Positions 42,681 to 50,272 of a stretch of 64,000 nt of DNA are shown piece after piece. The notes beneath the pieces are model-generated. The model was not told the DNA's origin and did not search any database. It worked only from the letters and a program-made list of their open reading frames with translations. The DNA comes from Bacteroidota bacterium (GTDB lineage: Bacteria; Bacteroidota; Bacteroidia; Sphingobacteriales; Sphingobacteriaceae): assembly GCA_023450085.1 (NCBI GenBank), contig JAEXHI010000023.1, positions 1 to 64,000 of the forward strand, read 5' to 3'. Both the position numbers and the translations under genes were made by a program. Positions within the stretch are counted from its first letter, which is position 1. Every line of letters starts with the position of its first letter.

Positions 42681-43211
42681 ATGGCAACAACAAAATGGGC
42701 TTTAGACCCAACCCACAGCGAACTACAATTCAAAGTAAAACACCTAATGATTACTACCGTAACTGGTAGCATCAAATCTTTCCAAGCAGAATTAGAATCT
42801 GATGGTGACGATTTTACTAATGCAGCAATTTCATTTTCAGGAGACATCAACTCTATTGACACCGGTAACGGCGATAGAGATGGTCACTTAAAAAGTGGTG
42901 ATTTCTTTGAAGCAGAAAAATATCCAGCAATTACTTTCAAATCTACCAGCGTAGAGAAAGATGGTGATGACTATACTGTAAAAGGTGATTTGACAATTAA
43001 AGACGTGACAAAAGCGGTAAAATTGAATGCTGAATTTGGAGGTATTGCAACCGATCCTTGGGGAAACACCAAAGCTGGATTTACCCTAAGTGGTAAAATC
43101 AACCGTACTGAATTTGGTCTTACTTGGAATGCTGCCTTAGAAACCGGCGGTGTAATGGTTAGCGAAGAAGTAAAAATCTTAGGCGAACTACAGTTTGTAA
43201 AACAAGCTTAA
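42681..43211 (+). CDS. YceI-family lipocalin-like protein
   Basis: A 176-residue beta-barrel protein. The opening KWALDPTHSELQFKVKHLMITTVTGSI and later SGDFFEAEKYPAITFKSTSV and TIKDVTKAVKLNAEFGG are the YceI signature. Members bind polyprenyl or other hydrophobic molecules in a barrel pocket. It lacks a signal peptide, unlike the periplasmic E. coli YceI, so it is probably cytoplasmic. It starts an operon with pirin, 18 bases apart. Confidence 0.93.
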   Translation: MATTKWALDPTHSELQFKVKHLMITTVTGSIKSFQAELESDGDDFTNAAISFSGDINSIDTGNGDRDGHLKSGDFFEAEKYPAITFKSTSVEKDGDDYTVKGDLTIKDVTKAVKLNAEFGGIATDPWGNTKAGFTLSGKINRTEFGLTWNAALETGGVMVSEEVKILGELQFVKQA

Positions 43212-43229
43212 TATAGAAAGGAGGCAAAC

Positions 43230-44105
43230 ATGCCTACAACATTCAAAAAAGTTGCTGCTATTCTAAATCCCACCGCCCCACACATAGTTGGCGACGGGTT
43301 TAGAGTACACAACTTCTTCCCAAGCGGATATAAAATTAAAATGGATCCGTTTTACCTACTCGATTACAATGCTAAACTCGAGTTTTCGCCAAGCAACACC
43401 CCAAGAGGTGTAGGCGTTCATCCTCATCGTGGATTTGAAACCGTAACCATCGCTTATCATGGCGCAGTAGCCCATCATGATAGTGCAGGCAATAGTGGTG
43501 TGATTTATCCCGGCGATGTGCAATGGATGACTGCTGCCAGTGGCATATTGCATAAGGAATACCATGAGGAAAACTACAGCAAAAAAGGTGGCCCTTTTCA
43601 AATGGTGCAACTTTGGGTGAATCTTCCTGCTAAATATAAAATGACAGCACCCAAATATCAATCGGTTACCCACAATGAGATGGCAAGCTTTGAGCTTCTG
43701 AACCATGAGGGAAAAATTGAAGTGATTGCAGGAAACTACAATGGGGTAAAAGGAAGTGCATCAACCTTTACAGAAATAGAACTATATAACTTACGTCTTA
43801 AAGCAGGTGCAAAGACTGACTTAGAAACACCAGCCCACTTTAATACTGCACTGTTGGTGATTGAAGGAAGTATTATGGTGAATGGCACTGAAAAAGCTAC
43901 GACCAATCAGATGGTTCATTTTGCTCACGAAGGCAATGCCATCAATATAGAAGCAAGTGAAGATGCAGTGGTGCTATATCTCTCTGGTGATCCGATTAAT
44001 GAGCCTATCGCTCAATATGGACCGTTCTTGATGAATAAACCAGAAGAATTACAGCAAGCCATTGAAGATTACAATACCGGAAAATTTGGCTACTTGGAAG
44101 AGTAG
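43230..44105 (+). CDS. pirin-family bicupin protein
   Basis: A 291-residue two-cupin protein. The N-terminal cupin holds the metal ligands in VHPHRGFETVTIAYHGAVAHHDS and WMTAASGILHKEYHEE. The C-terminal cupin begins near 165. Pirins bind iron and several act as quercetinases or redox-responsive regulators; which applies here is unknown. The preceding AGAAAGGAGG gives an unusually good Shine-Dalgarno-like sequence for this phylum. Confidence 0.92.
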   Translation: MPTTFKKVAAILNPTAPHIVGDGFRVHNFFPSGYKIKMDPFYLLDYNAKLEFSPSNTPRGVGVHPHRGFETVTIAYHGAVAHHDSAGNSGVIYPGDVQWMTAASGILHKEYHEENYSKKGGPFQMVQLWVNLPAKYKMTAPKYQSVTHNEMASFELLNHEGKIEVIAGNYNGVKGSASTFTEIELYNLRLKAGAKTDLETPAHFNTALLVIEGSIMVNGTEKATTNQMVHFAHEGNAINIEASEDAVVLYLSGDPINEPIAQYGPFLMNKPEELQQAIEDYNTGKFGYLEE

Positions 44106-44110
44106 AAGAT

Positions 44111-44138
44111 ATGTTGCATGTTATGAGTTACGTGTTAT
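44111..44138 (+). repeat. four phased degenerate 7-base units after the pirin stop
   Basis: Units with GTT at positions 3-5, beginning ATGTTGC ATGTTAT, start five bases after the pirin stop. They mirror the array on the other side of the gap. Confidence 0.55.
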
Positions 44139-44210
44139 GGGCTTAAAAGTCCCATAACCTATACCGATACATCGAACGCAGAGACTTTGGACTTTACCGT
44201 ATCGTTTTTC

Positions 44211-44326
44211 TAGACCTCAAAGAGGTCTAATCTTTATAAAAAACAAATACTAATACAAATGCGACTCTGTAGGAGTCGTATGTCTTGGGAACGTTTGTGC
44301 TATAAAGGTAGAAATCCTTCGGATTT
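44211..44326. repeat. three mini-hairpins of like geometry but different sequence
   Basis: TAGACCTC-3-GAGGTCTA (44211-44229), CGACTC-5-GAGTCG (44262-44278) and AAATCC-3-GGATTT (44312-44326) are each perfect. Arms are 6-8 bp and loops 3-5 bases. The arm sequences differ completely while the pairing is kept. Confidence 0.6.
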
Positions 44327-44383
44327 TTGTTCAAATCTCACCGAGTGCGTCCATATCGTCATTTCGATTAAAGCATAAAAAAA

Positions 44384-44409
44384 GAGAAATCTATGATGTT
44401 AGATTTCTC
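44384..44409 (-). terminator. intrinsic terminator of porV-ispF
   Basis: GAGAAATCTA (44384-44393), a 6-base loop and TAGATTTCTC (44400-44409) form a perfect 10-bp stem. On the minus strand it is followed by TTTTTTT. It lies about 55 bases past the ispF stop. The stem is the same sequence as the inner stem of the palindrome at 39768-39862, so a dispersed repeat appears to serve as terminator. Confidence 0.75.
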
Positions 44410-44442
44410 CGTTTTTATTGATGAAGTGTTACGAGATTAGTC

Positions 44443-44463
44443 TCATAACTCACAACACGCAAC
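44443..44463 (-). repeat. three phased degenerate 7-base units directly after the ispF stop
   Basis: On the plus strand the units start TCATAAC TCACAAC; read on the minus strand they carry GTT at the front, like the array at 44111-44138. They therefore face each other across the gap and abut both gene ends. Confidence 0.55.
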
Positions 44464-44465
44464 TC

Positions 44466-44945
44466 CTAAACTTTTTCTATCAAACAAACAGCGTAAGCTA
44501 CTACCCCTTCTTCCCTACCAATAAAGCCCATTTGCTCATTAGTAGTTGCTTTAATTGAAATATCTTCTGTAGAAATACCCATTGCTTTTGCAATATTTTC
44601 TTGCATTTGCGGAATGTAAGGGTTGATTTTAGGGGCTTCCAAACATAACATCGCGTCTATATTCCCCACCTCAAAATTTTTCTCCTTTAACAGTTTCACT
44701 GTTTCCTGCAACAATATCAAGCTACTGATCCCTTTCCATCTAGGATCGGTATTTTTAAAATGGAAACCTATATCTCTCAAGTTAGCAGCGCCAAGCAAAG
44801 CATCACAAATGGCGTGCAAAAGCACGTCCGCATCCGAATGTCCAAAAGCACCTCTGTGATGTTCTAGATCAACACCACCAACAATAAATGGATGATTGTC
44901 CTTCAATTGATGGACATCAAAGCCAAAACCTACCTTAATACGCAT
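44466..44945 (-). CDS. ispF: 2-C-methyl-D-erythritol 2,4-cyclodiphosphate synthase
   Basis: A 159-residue enzyme of the MEP isoprenoid pathway that forms the cyclodiphosphate from CDP-ME-2-phosphate. VGFGFDVHQLKD holds the zinc ligands Asp10 and His12. GHSDADVLLHAICDALLGA holds the third zinc His and the conserved GHSDADV. The C-terminus KATTNEQMGFIGREEGVVAYA is diagnostic. The ATG overlaps the porV stop by one base (TAATG), giving translational coupling to an unrelated outer-membrane protein. Confidence 0.97.
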   Translation of the reverse strand: MRIKVGFGFDVHQLKDNHPFIVGGVDLEHHRGAFGHSDADVLLHAICDALLGAANLRDIGFHFKNTDPRWKGISSLILLQETVKLLKEKNFEVGNIDAMLCLEAPKINPYIPQMQENIAKAMGISTEDISIKATTNEQMGFIGREEGVVAYAVCLIEKV

Positions 44946-46108
44946 TACTTTCCTACTTTATCGATATTCCATGCCAAGCTAAACCTTAAAGTATTAGCCA
45001 AAGGACTATTTTGAGCGTTAGCAACCAAATAAGAGAAATCTAGGTTGAACATATTGTATTTCAGTCCAGCCCCTAAAGTGAAATATCTTCTATCTCCTTT
45101 TTGAGGATTCTCGTAGAAATAACCAGCTCTTACCGCAAATTGCTGATTGTAGGTATATTCAAGACCTGTTGAAATAGCCACTTCTTTAAGTTCTTCCTTA
45201 AATCCGCCTGGGGCATCAGCAAAAGAACCGATGATTCCCGAAGGCACTGAACGATATGGGTCTTTTCCAGAAATGATATTTCCATCGACATCCCTAATTG
45301 GATCTGTAGGAACCATCAATTTATTGAAATCAAGGGCAATGGTAAACTGGTTATAATCGTCGATGATGAAAGTTGAAGCACCACCTAACTTCATATTAGC
45401 AGGTAAAAATCTTCTGTTTTGAGTTTCTGCAAAGCTCATCTTTGTTCCAATATTGGAAAGATTTAAGCCCAAAGATAAGATCGCATCTTTACCAAAAAGT
45501 ACAGTTGGTTTTTTAAAGAATGCCGAAACATCTACCGCCACTGCACTTCCAGCTTTTTGCTGACTTCCACCAATTTGGCCAGTAGTTAGGTTTGAACGAA
45601 TATAACGAGCAGTAGTTCCTAGGGAGAAGTTATCACCAAAACGACGAGAATAAGTCGCATCAATAGCAAATTCATTAGGACTAAAAGTTCCTTGGTTATT
45701 TCTAAACTCATCAACCAAAGTAATCTCTCCCAATGAGAAATATCTCAACGAAGCCCCTAATACGGTTCTATCATCTAATTGATAATAACCGCTCAAATAG
45801 GCTAAGTTAATATCAGGAACCAAGTTTTTAAGCCAAGGGCTATAAGACAAACTTACACCATAGGGTTTTTCCAAAAAGGCAAGCTTAGCTGGGTTAATAC
45901 TCATGGCGTTACCATCAGGCATTACCGCTACACCAGCCTCACCCATAGCACCAGCACGTGCATCAGGAGTAATCAATAAAAACGGGACATCTGGATAAAC
46001 ACCATTGGTTTGTGTTACGCTACTTCCTGTAGATTGCTGAGCAAGCGCATTCTTTCCAACTAACAACGATAAAAGCAACAAGGCGCTACTTAGGCGGTTC
46101 AATCTCAT
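44945..46108 (-). CDS. porV: type IX secretion system outer-membrane protein PorV
   Basis: A 387-residue outer-membrane barrel of the FadL-like fold. The ATG at 46106-46108 opens a signal peptide ending NALAQ. The PorV signature GVYPDVPFLLITPDARAGAMGEAGVAVMPDGNAMSINPAKLAF follows. PorV binds T9SS cargo C-terminal domains at the translocon and hands them to the PorU sortase. The gene is usually next to porU, which is absent here; instead gldJ lies divergent across 440 bases. It is coupled to ispF downstream. Confidence 0.93.
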   Translation of the reverse strand: MRLNRLSSALLLLSLLVGKNALAQQSTGSSVTQTNGVYPDVPFLLITPDARAGAMGEAGVAVMPDGNAMSINPAKLAFLEKPYGVSLSYSPWLKNLVPDINLAYLSGYYQLDDRTVLGASLRYFSLGEITLVDEFRNNQGTFSPNEFAIDATYSRRFGDNFSLGTTARYIRSNLTTGQIGGSQQKAGSAVAVDVSAFFKKPTVLFGKDAILSLGLNLSNIGTKMSFAETQNRRFLPANMKLGGASTFIIDDYNQFTIALDFNKLMVPTDPIRDVDGNIISGKDPYRSVPSGIIGSFADAPGGFKEELKEVAISTGLEYTYNQQFAVRAGYFYENPQKGDRRYFTLGAGLKYNMFNLDFSYLVANAQNSPLANTLRFSLAWNIDKVGK

Positions 46109-46548
46109 TTTATATATAAATTTGCGCAATTTAGTATAGAGTTCGTTAATTTCAAAGCTTATCGCTACGCTAATTGCATTCTCACACCTTAACGTTTTAT
46201 AACGGGCAATATTGTTCTCATTTTAAACAGCTTTAAAAACTGAAAGTCCACCTCTGATTTATCTTGGTCAATAGTTTCTCCAAGTGCTCCAAAATGAGCA
46301 AAGCGGGCAATTCAAAAATCAACAACCCCACAATTTGGGGAAAATTTTCCTTAATTTATTTTTTTAAAAAGATATTAACAATATACTTGAATTTCTTACG
46401 TTTACTTGCTAAAAAAGAGATTGTTCCATTTGCATTTTAGCATTTTGGGCAATGATATTTTTGACAGAAAAATAGCAAATAAAAAAGATTTTTTATTTCT
46501 CGCTCTTTTTTTGTGTATTTTTAACGACTAAAGTGCAATTTGCGATAT
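46109..46548. other. 440-base divergent promoter region between porV and gldJ
   Basis: No gene is seen. It should carry both promoters. At 46326-46350 there is a hairpin CCCCA-5-TGGGG whose right edge overlaps the perfect 12-bp palindrome GGAAAATTTTCC (46339-46350), a candidate binding site. No exact TAnnTTTG box near either gene was found. The 160 bases before gldJ are extremely AT-rich. Confidence 0.5.
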
Positions 46549-48123
46549 ATGAATAAAATTTACTTTTACGCAGTAGTATCCTTATTCGGTGTTGGAGCTT
46601 TAAGTTCCTGCGGTGGATCTAAAGGCGGATCTGCAGTATCTGAAAAAACCGGCTACGCTTATAACAAGCGTGAAAATGGCGGTTTCGAAGTAAAAAAGAA
46701 CTATAAAAGAGGACCAGGACCTGGCTTAATGGAAATTGAGGGTGGTGAATTTATCATGGGTGGTAGTGCCATTGATATTCCAGGACAGGACATGACTGCT
46801 TACAACTACAAACGTCAGGTAACCGTAAGTTCGTTCTACATGGATGAAACTGAGGTTTCAAATACTGACTGGTTAGAGTACCTACACTGGATTAGAACAA
46901 CCTTTAGAGGTAAGCCAGAACTTGCAGAGTATTATTATACTGCACTGCCTGACACTTTGGTTTGGAGAAGACCATTATCATACAACGAACCTTACGTAAA
47001 TAACTATTTAAGACACCCAGCTTATGGAGACTATCCGGTAGTAGGGGTAACTTGGCAACAAGCTGCCGATTATTGCGTTTGGCGTACCGATAGGGTGAAT
47101 GAGTTGATCTTAAGAGAAAAAGGATTGATGACCACTTTTAAAGATCTTAACAAACCTACCGCAAAAGGTGGCACACCAGTAAAAAAATCAGACACTATCT
47201 TTAATACGGATGTTTATCTTAACGGCCAAATCAAGGATATTGGTAAAAAAGCACCATTAGATTTAAGTGCAGATGCTGCTGCGGCCACTGGTAAAAATAA
47301 AGCTCAAAGAAACGTTAGATTAGAAGATGGTGAAATTTTCCAACCATACCGTTTACCTACAGAAGCCGAATGGGAATATGCGGCACTGGGTTTAATTGGA
47401 AATACTCAATATGCTAACATCAACGAAAAGAAAGTTTACCCTTGGAATGGCTTGGGCATTACTTCTCCTAAAAAATCTACCAGAGGTATGATTTTAGCCA
47501 ACTTTAAACGTGGAAAAGGCGATTATATGGGTGTGGGTGGTTCCTTGAATGATAAAGGTAGTATCACGCAATCTGTACACAGCTTTACACCTAACGATTT
47601 TGGACTTTACAACATGGCCGGAAACGTGAACGAATGGGTGCAAGATGTTTATCGTCCTAACACTTTTGAGGCTACTGAAGGTTTAAATCCTTTTAGGGGT
47701 AACGTTTACTCCGACAAAGAAAGAGATGCTCAAAATAGCGTAATTAAAATAGATGGCAAAGGTCGTCCAGTAATGAAACCAGCTGGTACCGGTGTAAAAC
47801 AAAGTTGGGCACAATTGCAATCTCAATACGTAGATTCAACTTATAAAGCGGATCAACGTGGTTATAAAGATGCTGAGAAGGCTCTACCAAACGGCGAATT
47901 ATTAGCGCTATACAATGATAAGTCTAGAGTTTATAAGGGTGGTTCTTGGAATGATCAAGCGATGTGGTTAAATCCTGCGGCTAGAAGATTTTTGCAAGAA
48001 GATGAATCTACGGCAGATATTGGTTTCCGTTGTGCAATGACCATGCTTGGTGCATCAGAGGTGAAATCAGCTGGCAAACCTCAATTTAAAAACAAATCAG
48101 CTAAACCGTTCAAGGTGAAGTAA
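46549..48123 (+). CDS. gldJ: gliding-motility/T9SS lipoprotein GldJ
   Basis: A 524-residue lipoprotein of the formylglycine-generating-enzyme (SUMF1) fold. The start is the ATG at 46549, giving MNKIYFYAVVSLFGVGALSSC with a lipobox. The SUMF1 features are MEIEGGEFIMGGSAIDIPGQD, SSFYMDETEVSNTDWLEYL, YRLPTEAEWEYAALG, MAGNVNEWVQDVY and IGFRCAMTM. GldJ stabilises other Gld proteins and is needed for type IX secretion. GldK has the same fold but normally precedes gldLMN. The position beside porV favours GldJ. Confidence 0.85.
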   Translation: MNKIYFYAVVSLFGVGALSSCGGSKGGSAVSEKTGYAYNKRENGGFEVKKNYKRGPGPGLMEIEGGEFIMGGSAIDIPGQDMTAYNYKRQVTVSSFYMDETEVSNTDWLEYLHWIRTTFRGKPELAEYYYTALPDTLVWRRPLSYNEPYVNNYLRHPAYGDYPVVGVTWQQAADYCVWRTDRVNELILREKGLMTTFKDLNKPTAKGGTPVKKSDTIFNTDVYLNGQIKDIGKKAPLDLSADAAAATGKNKAQRNVRLEDGEIFQPYRLPTEAEWEYAALGLIGNTQYANINEKKVYPWNGLGITSPKKSTRGMILANFKRGKGDYMGVGGSLNDKGSITQSVHSFTPNDFGLYNMAGNVNEWVQDVYRPNTFEATEGLNPFRGNVYSDKERDAQNSVIKIDGKGRPVMKPAGTGVKQSWAQLQSQYVDSTYKADQRGYKDAEKALPNGELLALYNDKSRVYKGGSWNDQAMWLNPAARRFLQEDESTADIGFRCAMTMLGASEVKSAGKPQFKNKSAKPFKVK

Positions 48124-48145
48124 TAAAGCATTTCGCTTAATAGAA

Positions 48146-48180
48146 AAAAGTCCCGTAGGCATCAAGCTTACGGGACTTTT
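48146..48180 (+). terminator. intrinsic terminator after gldJ
   Basis: AAAAGTCCCGTA (48146-48157) and TACGGGACTTTT (48169-48180) form a perfect 12-bp stem with an 11-base loop, ending in TTTTT. It lies 22 bases past the stop. The GTCCCG core is shared with two terminators at 7.6 and 11.5 kb. It may work in both directions. Confidence 0.88.
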
Positions 48181-48248
48181 TGTTTGTTATAAGTTATTCT
48201 TAATATAACGAAGGTGTGACTTCTATCAATGTTTTTTGAGACATCGGA

Positions 48249-48749
48249 TTAACTAAAAACCACTAATAGCTCATTCTTCTCCACCTTATCACCTTGTTTA
48301 ACTTCTATCCTTTTAATTATCCCATCCGTTGGAGATTTGATCATGTTTTCCATTTTCATGGCCTCAAGTACTAAAAGATTATCTCCTTTTTTCACCTCAG
48401 TACCTTCGCCCACCAATACGTTAAGCACTAAGCCGGGCATTGGCGCTTTAATTTGAAGGATTTTACTGCTGGCAAGATTATCCATACCCAGCTGTTTCAA
48501 AAGTAAATCTAATTGAGTGGTTACCGCTACTTGATAAACGTTCCCATTTACTTTAATATGGGCTAATTTTTCGGCTTTATCAAAATCTACCACTTCAACC
48601 GTATAAGATTTATTTTCGTGAATGATATGGCTAGATTGCGGTCCAGTTTTCAACAAATCGAAATCAATAGGTTGATGATTGACCTGCAAAACCTCTTGTA
48701 CGATATCCATATCAAACTGGTAATGGCCGTTTACAGTTACTTTATTCAT
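48249..48749 (-). CDS. biotin carboxyl carrier-like protein
   Basis: A 166-residue protein. Residues of about 95-166 are a biotinyl domain with the target lysine in LEAMKMENMIKSP, and the first half is a beta-rich region (VTVNGHYQFDMDIVQEV). This resembles acetyl-CoA or propionyl-CoA carboxylase carrier subunits of Bacteroidota. No carboxylase subunit is adjacent, so its partner is elsewhere. It is the third gene of the rsmE-DUF4159 operon, with a 3-base gap. Confidence 0.87.
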   Translation of the reverse strand: MNKVTVNGHYQFDMDIVQEVLQVNHQPIDFDLLKTGPQSSHIIHENKSYTVEVVDFDKAEKLAHIKVNGNVYQVAVTTQLDLLLKQLGMDNLASSKILQIKAPMPGLVLNVLVGEGTEVKKGDNLLVLEAMKMENMIKSPTDGIIKRIEVKQGDKVEKNELLVVFS

Positions 48750-48752
48750 AAG

Positions 48753-49475
48753 TTAGTTGGTTAACGCGTATTGAATTAAATTTGCGCCCATTTTTAAGGC
48801 GTTATTTCTACTTTCTTGAGTGTCGGAAGGGTAAGTTCCATAATCTTCCCATCCATTGCCTAAATCGCACTCATACGTATAAAAGCAAACTACCCTACCT
48901 TTATAAACAAGTGCAAATCCTTGTGGACGTTTATTGTCATGCTCATGGATTTTCGGCAAGCCGCTGGGAAATCTAAATTTCTGATTATATATCTTATGGT
49001 TTGTAGGCAATTCCACAAAATCAAGTTCAGGGAAAACCTTCTTCATTTGGGGTCTAATGAACTTATCCAAACCATAATTATCATCTATATGCAAAAAGCC
49101 ACCCCCTACCAGGTACTTTCTTAAATTGGCAATTTCCTGTGCATTAAAAGCAACGTTGCCATGTCCCGTCATATATACAAAAGGGTAATTGAATAATTCG
49201 GCACTGCCAACTTCTACAATACCTTCATCTGGAGCGAAATTAGTAGAGATGTTTTTATTACAAAAAGCAATCAGATTAGGAAGCGCAGTCCTATTGGCAT
49301 ACCAATCGCCTCCTCCGGAATATTTAAGTTTGCCTATTTTATAAGTTGGTGGAAAAGTGAAAGCAGAAAGTAGTGAAAAGCTTAGAGATAAAAGAATAAG
49401 GATAAAGGAATAAGGACGAACCTTTGCTCTTCCCAAAAAAGAATATATAGTCTTTAATCCTTGTTCTTTGTTCAT
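48753..49475 (-). CDS. DUF4159-family exported protein
   Basis: A 240-residue protein. The DUF4159 domain covers the mature part (YKIGKLKYSGGGDWYANRTALPN, FMYVTGHGNVAFNAQEI-like segment, GGGFLHIDDNYGLDKF). The family has a glutamine-amidotransferase-like fold. A hydrophobic signal segment (SFILILLSLSFSLLSAF) begins only after about 22 residues, and its coding DNA is a run of 7-base units, so the ATG at 49475 may not be the natural start. The start overlaps the rsmE stop by one base, within another heptamer array. Confidence 0.82.
   Translation of the reverse strand: MNKEQGLKTIYSFLGRAKVRPYSFILILLSLSFSLLSAFTFPPTYKIGKLKYSGGGDWYANRTALPNLIAFCNKNISTNFAPDEGIVEVGSAELFNYPFVYMTGHGNVAFNAQEIANLRKYLVGGGFLHIDDNYGLDKFIRPQMKKVFPELDFVELPTNHKIYNQKFRFPSGLPKIHEHDNKRPQGFALVYKGRVVCFYTYECDLGNGWEDYGTYPSDTQESRNNALKMGANLIQYALTN
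49352..49421. repeat. ten phased 7-base units inside the DUF4159 coding region
   Basis: Seventy bases split into ten heptamers that all begin with G on the plus strand and are A-rich, for example GATAAAG GAATAAG. They encode, on the minus strand, the hydrophobic signal-peptide segment. A 7-base period is not a codon period, which marks the array as DNA structure first and protein second. Confidence 0.6.
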
Positions 49476-49482
49476 TAATCCC
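49448..49482. repeat. five phased 7-base units at the rsmE-DUF4159 junction
   Basis: Thirty-five bases split into heptamers of the plus-strand pattern TRRTCYT, such as TAATCCT TGTTCTT. The DUF4159 start codon and the rsmE stop lie inside the fourth and fifth units. Confidence 0.5.
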
Positions 49483-50182
49483 TGTTAATATAATTGATTT
49501 CAAAGCAAGCCGCCAAACCAGCAGTTTCTGTACGCAGGCGGGTGTTGCCTAAAGTTACTGGTTTATATCCATTTTGCAAAGCAAGCTCAATTTCTTTAGG
49601 CGTGAAGTCTCCTTCTGGACCAATTAATATCAGGTATTTTTGGTGGGGTTTGATAATTTCTGAAATGGCTTGTTTGCTATTTTCATCAATGCAATGCGCA
49701 ATCATTTTAACCTCCGCATCACTTTGCTTAATGAAATCTTTAAAGGCAATGGTCGTATTTATTTTGGGATGATACGCAGTAAGCGATTGCTTAACGGCTG
49801 AAGTCACTACCTTTACTAAACGTTCCTCTTTTACAATTTTCCGTTCAGAGCGTTCGCAAATAATAGGTGTTATTTCGTCAATCCCAATCTCCGTAGCCTT
49901 TTCTAAAAACCACTCAATTCTATCAATGTTCTTGGTAGGCGCAATGGCGATGTGCAGGTAGTGATTCCTTTTACCGAAACCTTGTTGTTTGTCAATGATG
50001 TTTAACGATACCGCCTTTTTGGTTGTTTCGGCGATTTGCGCCACATACAATCCACCAACACCATCAATTAAATGAACGGTATCTCCTTGCTTTAGGCGCA
50101 AAACCTTATTACAATGATTACTTTCTTCCTCGTTTAGGGTATAAATATCCGAGGTGATATCTGGAGTGTAGAATAAATGCAT
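49475..50182 (-). CDS. rsmE: 16S rRNA (uracil-1498-N3)-methyltransferase
   Basis: A 235-residue SPOUT methyltransferase that methylates N3 of U1498 in the ribosomal decoding region. It has the N-terminal PUA-like domain (HLFYTPDI, SNHCNKVLRLKQGDTVHLIDGVGGLY), the linker AIAPTKNIDRIEWFLEKATEIGIDEITPIICERSERK, and the knot region YLILIGPEGDFTPKEI and LGNTRLRTETAG. It is the first gene of an operon with DUF4159 and the biotin carrier. Heptamer units abut its start codon. Confidence 0.96.
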   Translation of the reverse strand: MHLFYTPDITSDIYTLNEEESNHCNKVLRLKQGDTVHLIDGVGGLYVAQIAETTKKAVSLNIIDKQQGFGKRNHYLHIAIAPTKNIDRIEWFLEKATEIGIDEITPIICERSERKIVKEERLVKVVTSAVKQSLTAYHPKINTTIAFKDFIKQSDAEVKMIAHCIDENSKQAISEIIKPHQKYLILIGPEGDFTPKEIELALQNGYKPVTLGNTRLRTETAGLAACFEINYINRD

Positions 50183-50183
50183 C

Positions 50184-50211
50184 TTTAAAGTTAAAAGTCA
50201 AAAGCCAAAAG
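50184..50211. repeat. four phased 7-base units directly before rsmE
   Basis: Units with the N-N-A-A-A-A-G pattern, e.g. TTAAAAG TCAAAAG, start one base from the rsmE start codon and so occupy its leader. The pattern is close to that after the GT4 gene. Confidence 0.6.
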
Positions 50212-50272
50212 TAAAAATACATTGAGCTAAAAGCATAGCATTTGCATATGCGAAACAGCAAACAACTAACCT

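Larger units (their letters stand above)
44106..44465. other. 360-base convergent gap full of hairpins and phased repeats
   Basis: No gene is seen between pirin and ispF. From left to right it holds heptamer units (44111-44138), a GTTATGGG / CCCATAAC hairpin (44134-44158), TAGACCTCaaaGAGGTCTA (44211-44229), CGACTC / GAGTCG (44262-44278) and AAATCCttcGGATTT (44312-44326). A GTCATTTCGA half-element, a terminator (44384-44409) and heptamer units in the opposite sense (44443-44463) follow. The whole may be a composite dispersed element. Confidence 0.6.

Noticed and set aside
43356..43706. 116-residue minus-strand frame inside pirin
   Set aside because: Antisense shadow; pirin is intact with metal ligands in the plus frame.
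44320..44345. GTTCAAATC, resembling a tRNA T-loop
   Set aside because: No acceptor, D or anticodon stems could be assembled around it; it lies among repeat hairpins.
46549..48123. GldK instead of GldJ
   Set aside because: Both share the SUMF1 fold, but gldK is expected before gldL, gldM and gldN, which are absent, while porV is adjacent as for gldJ.
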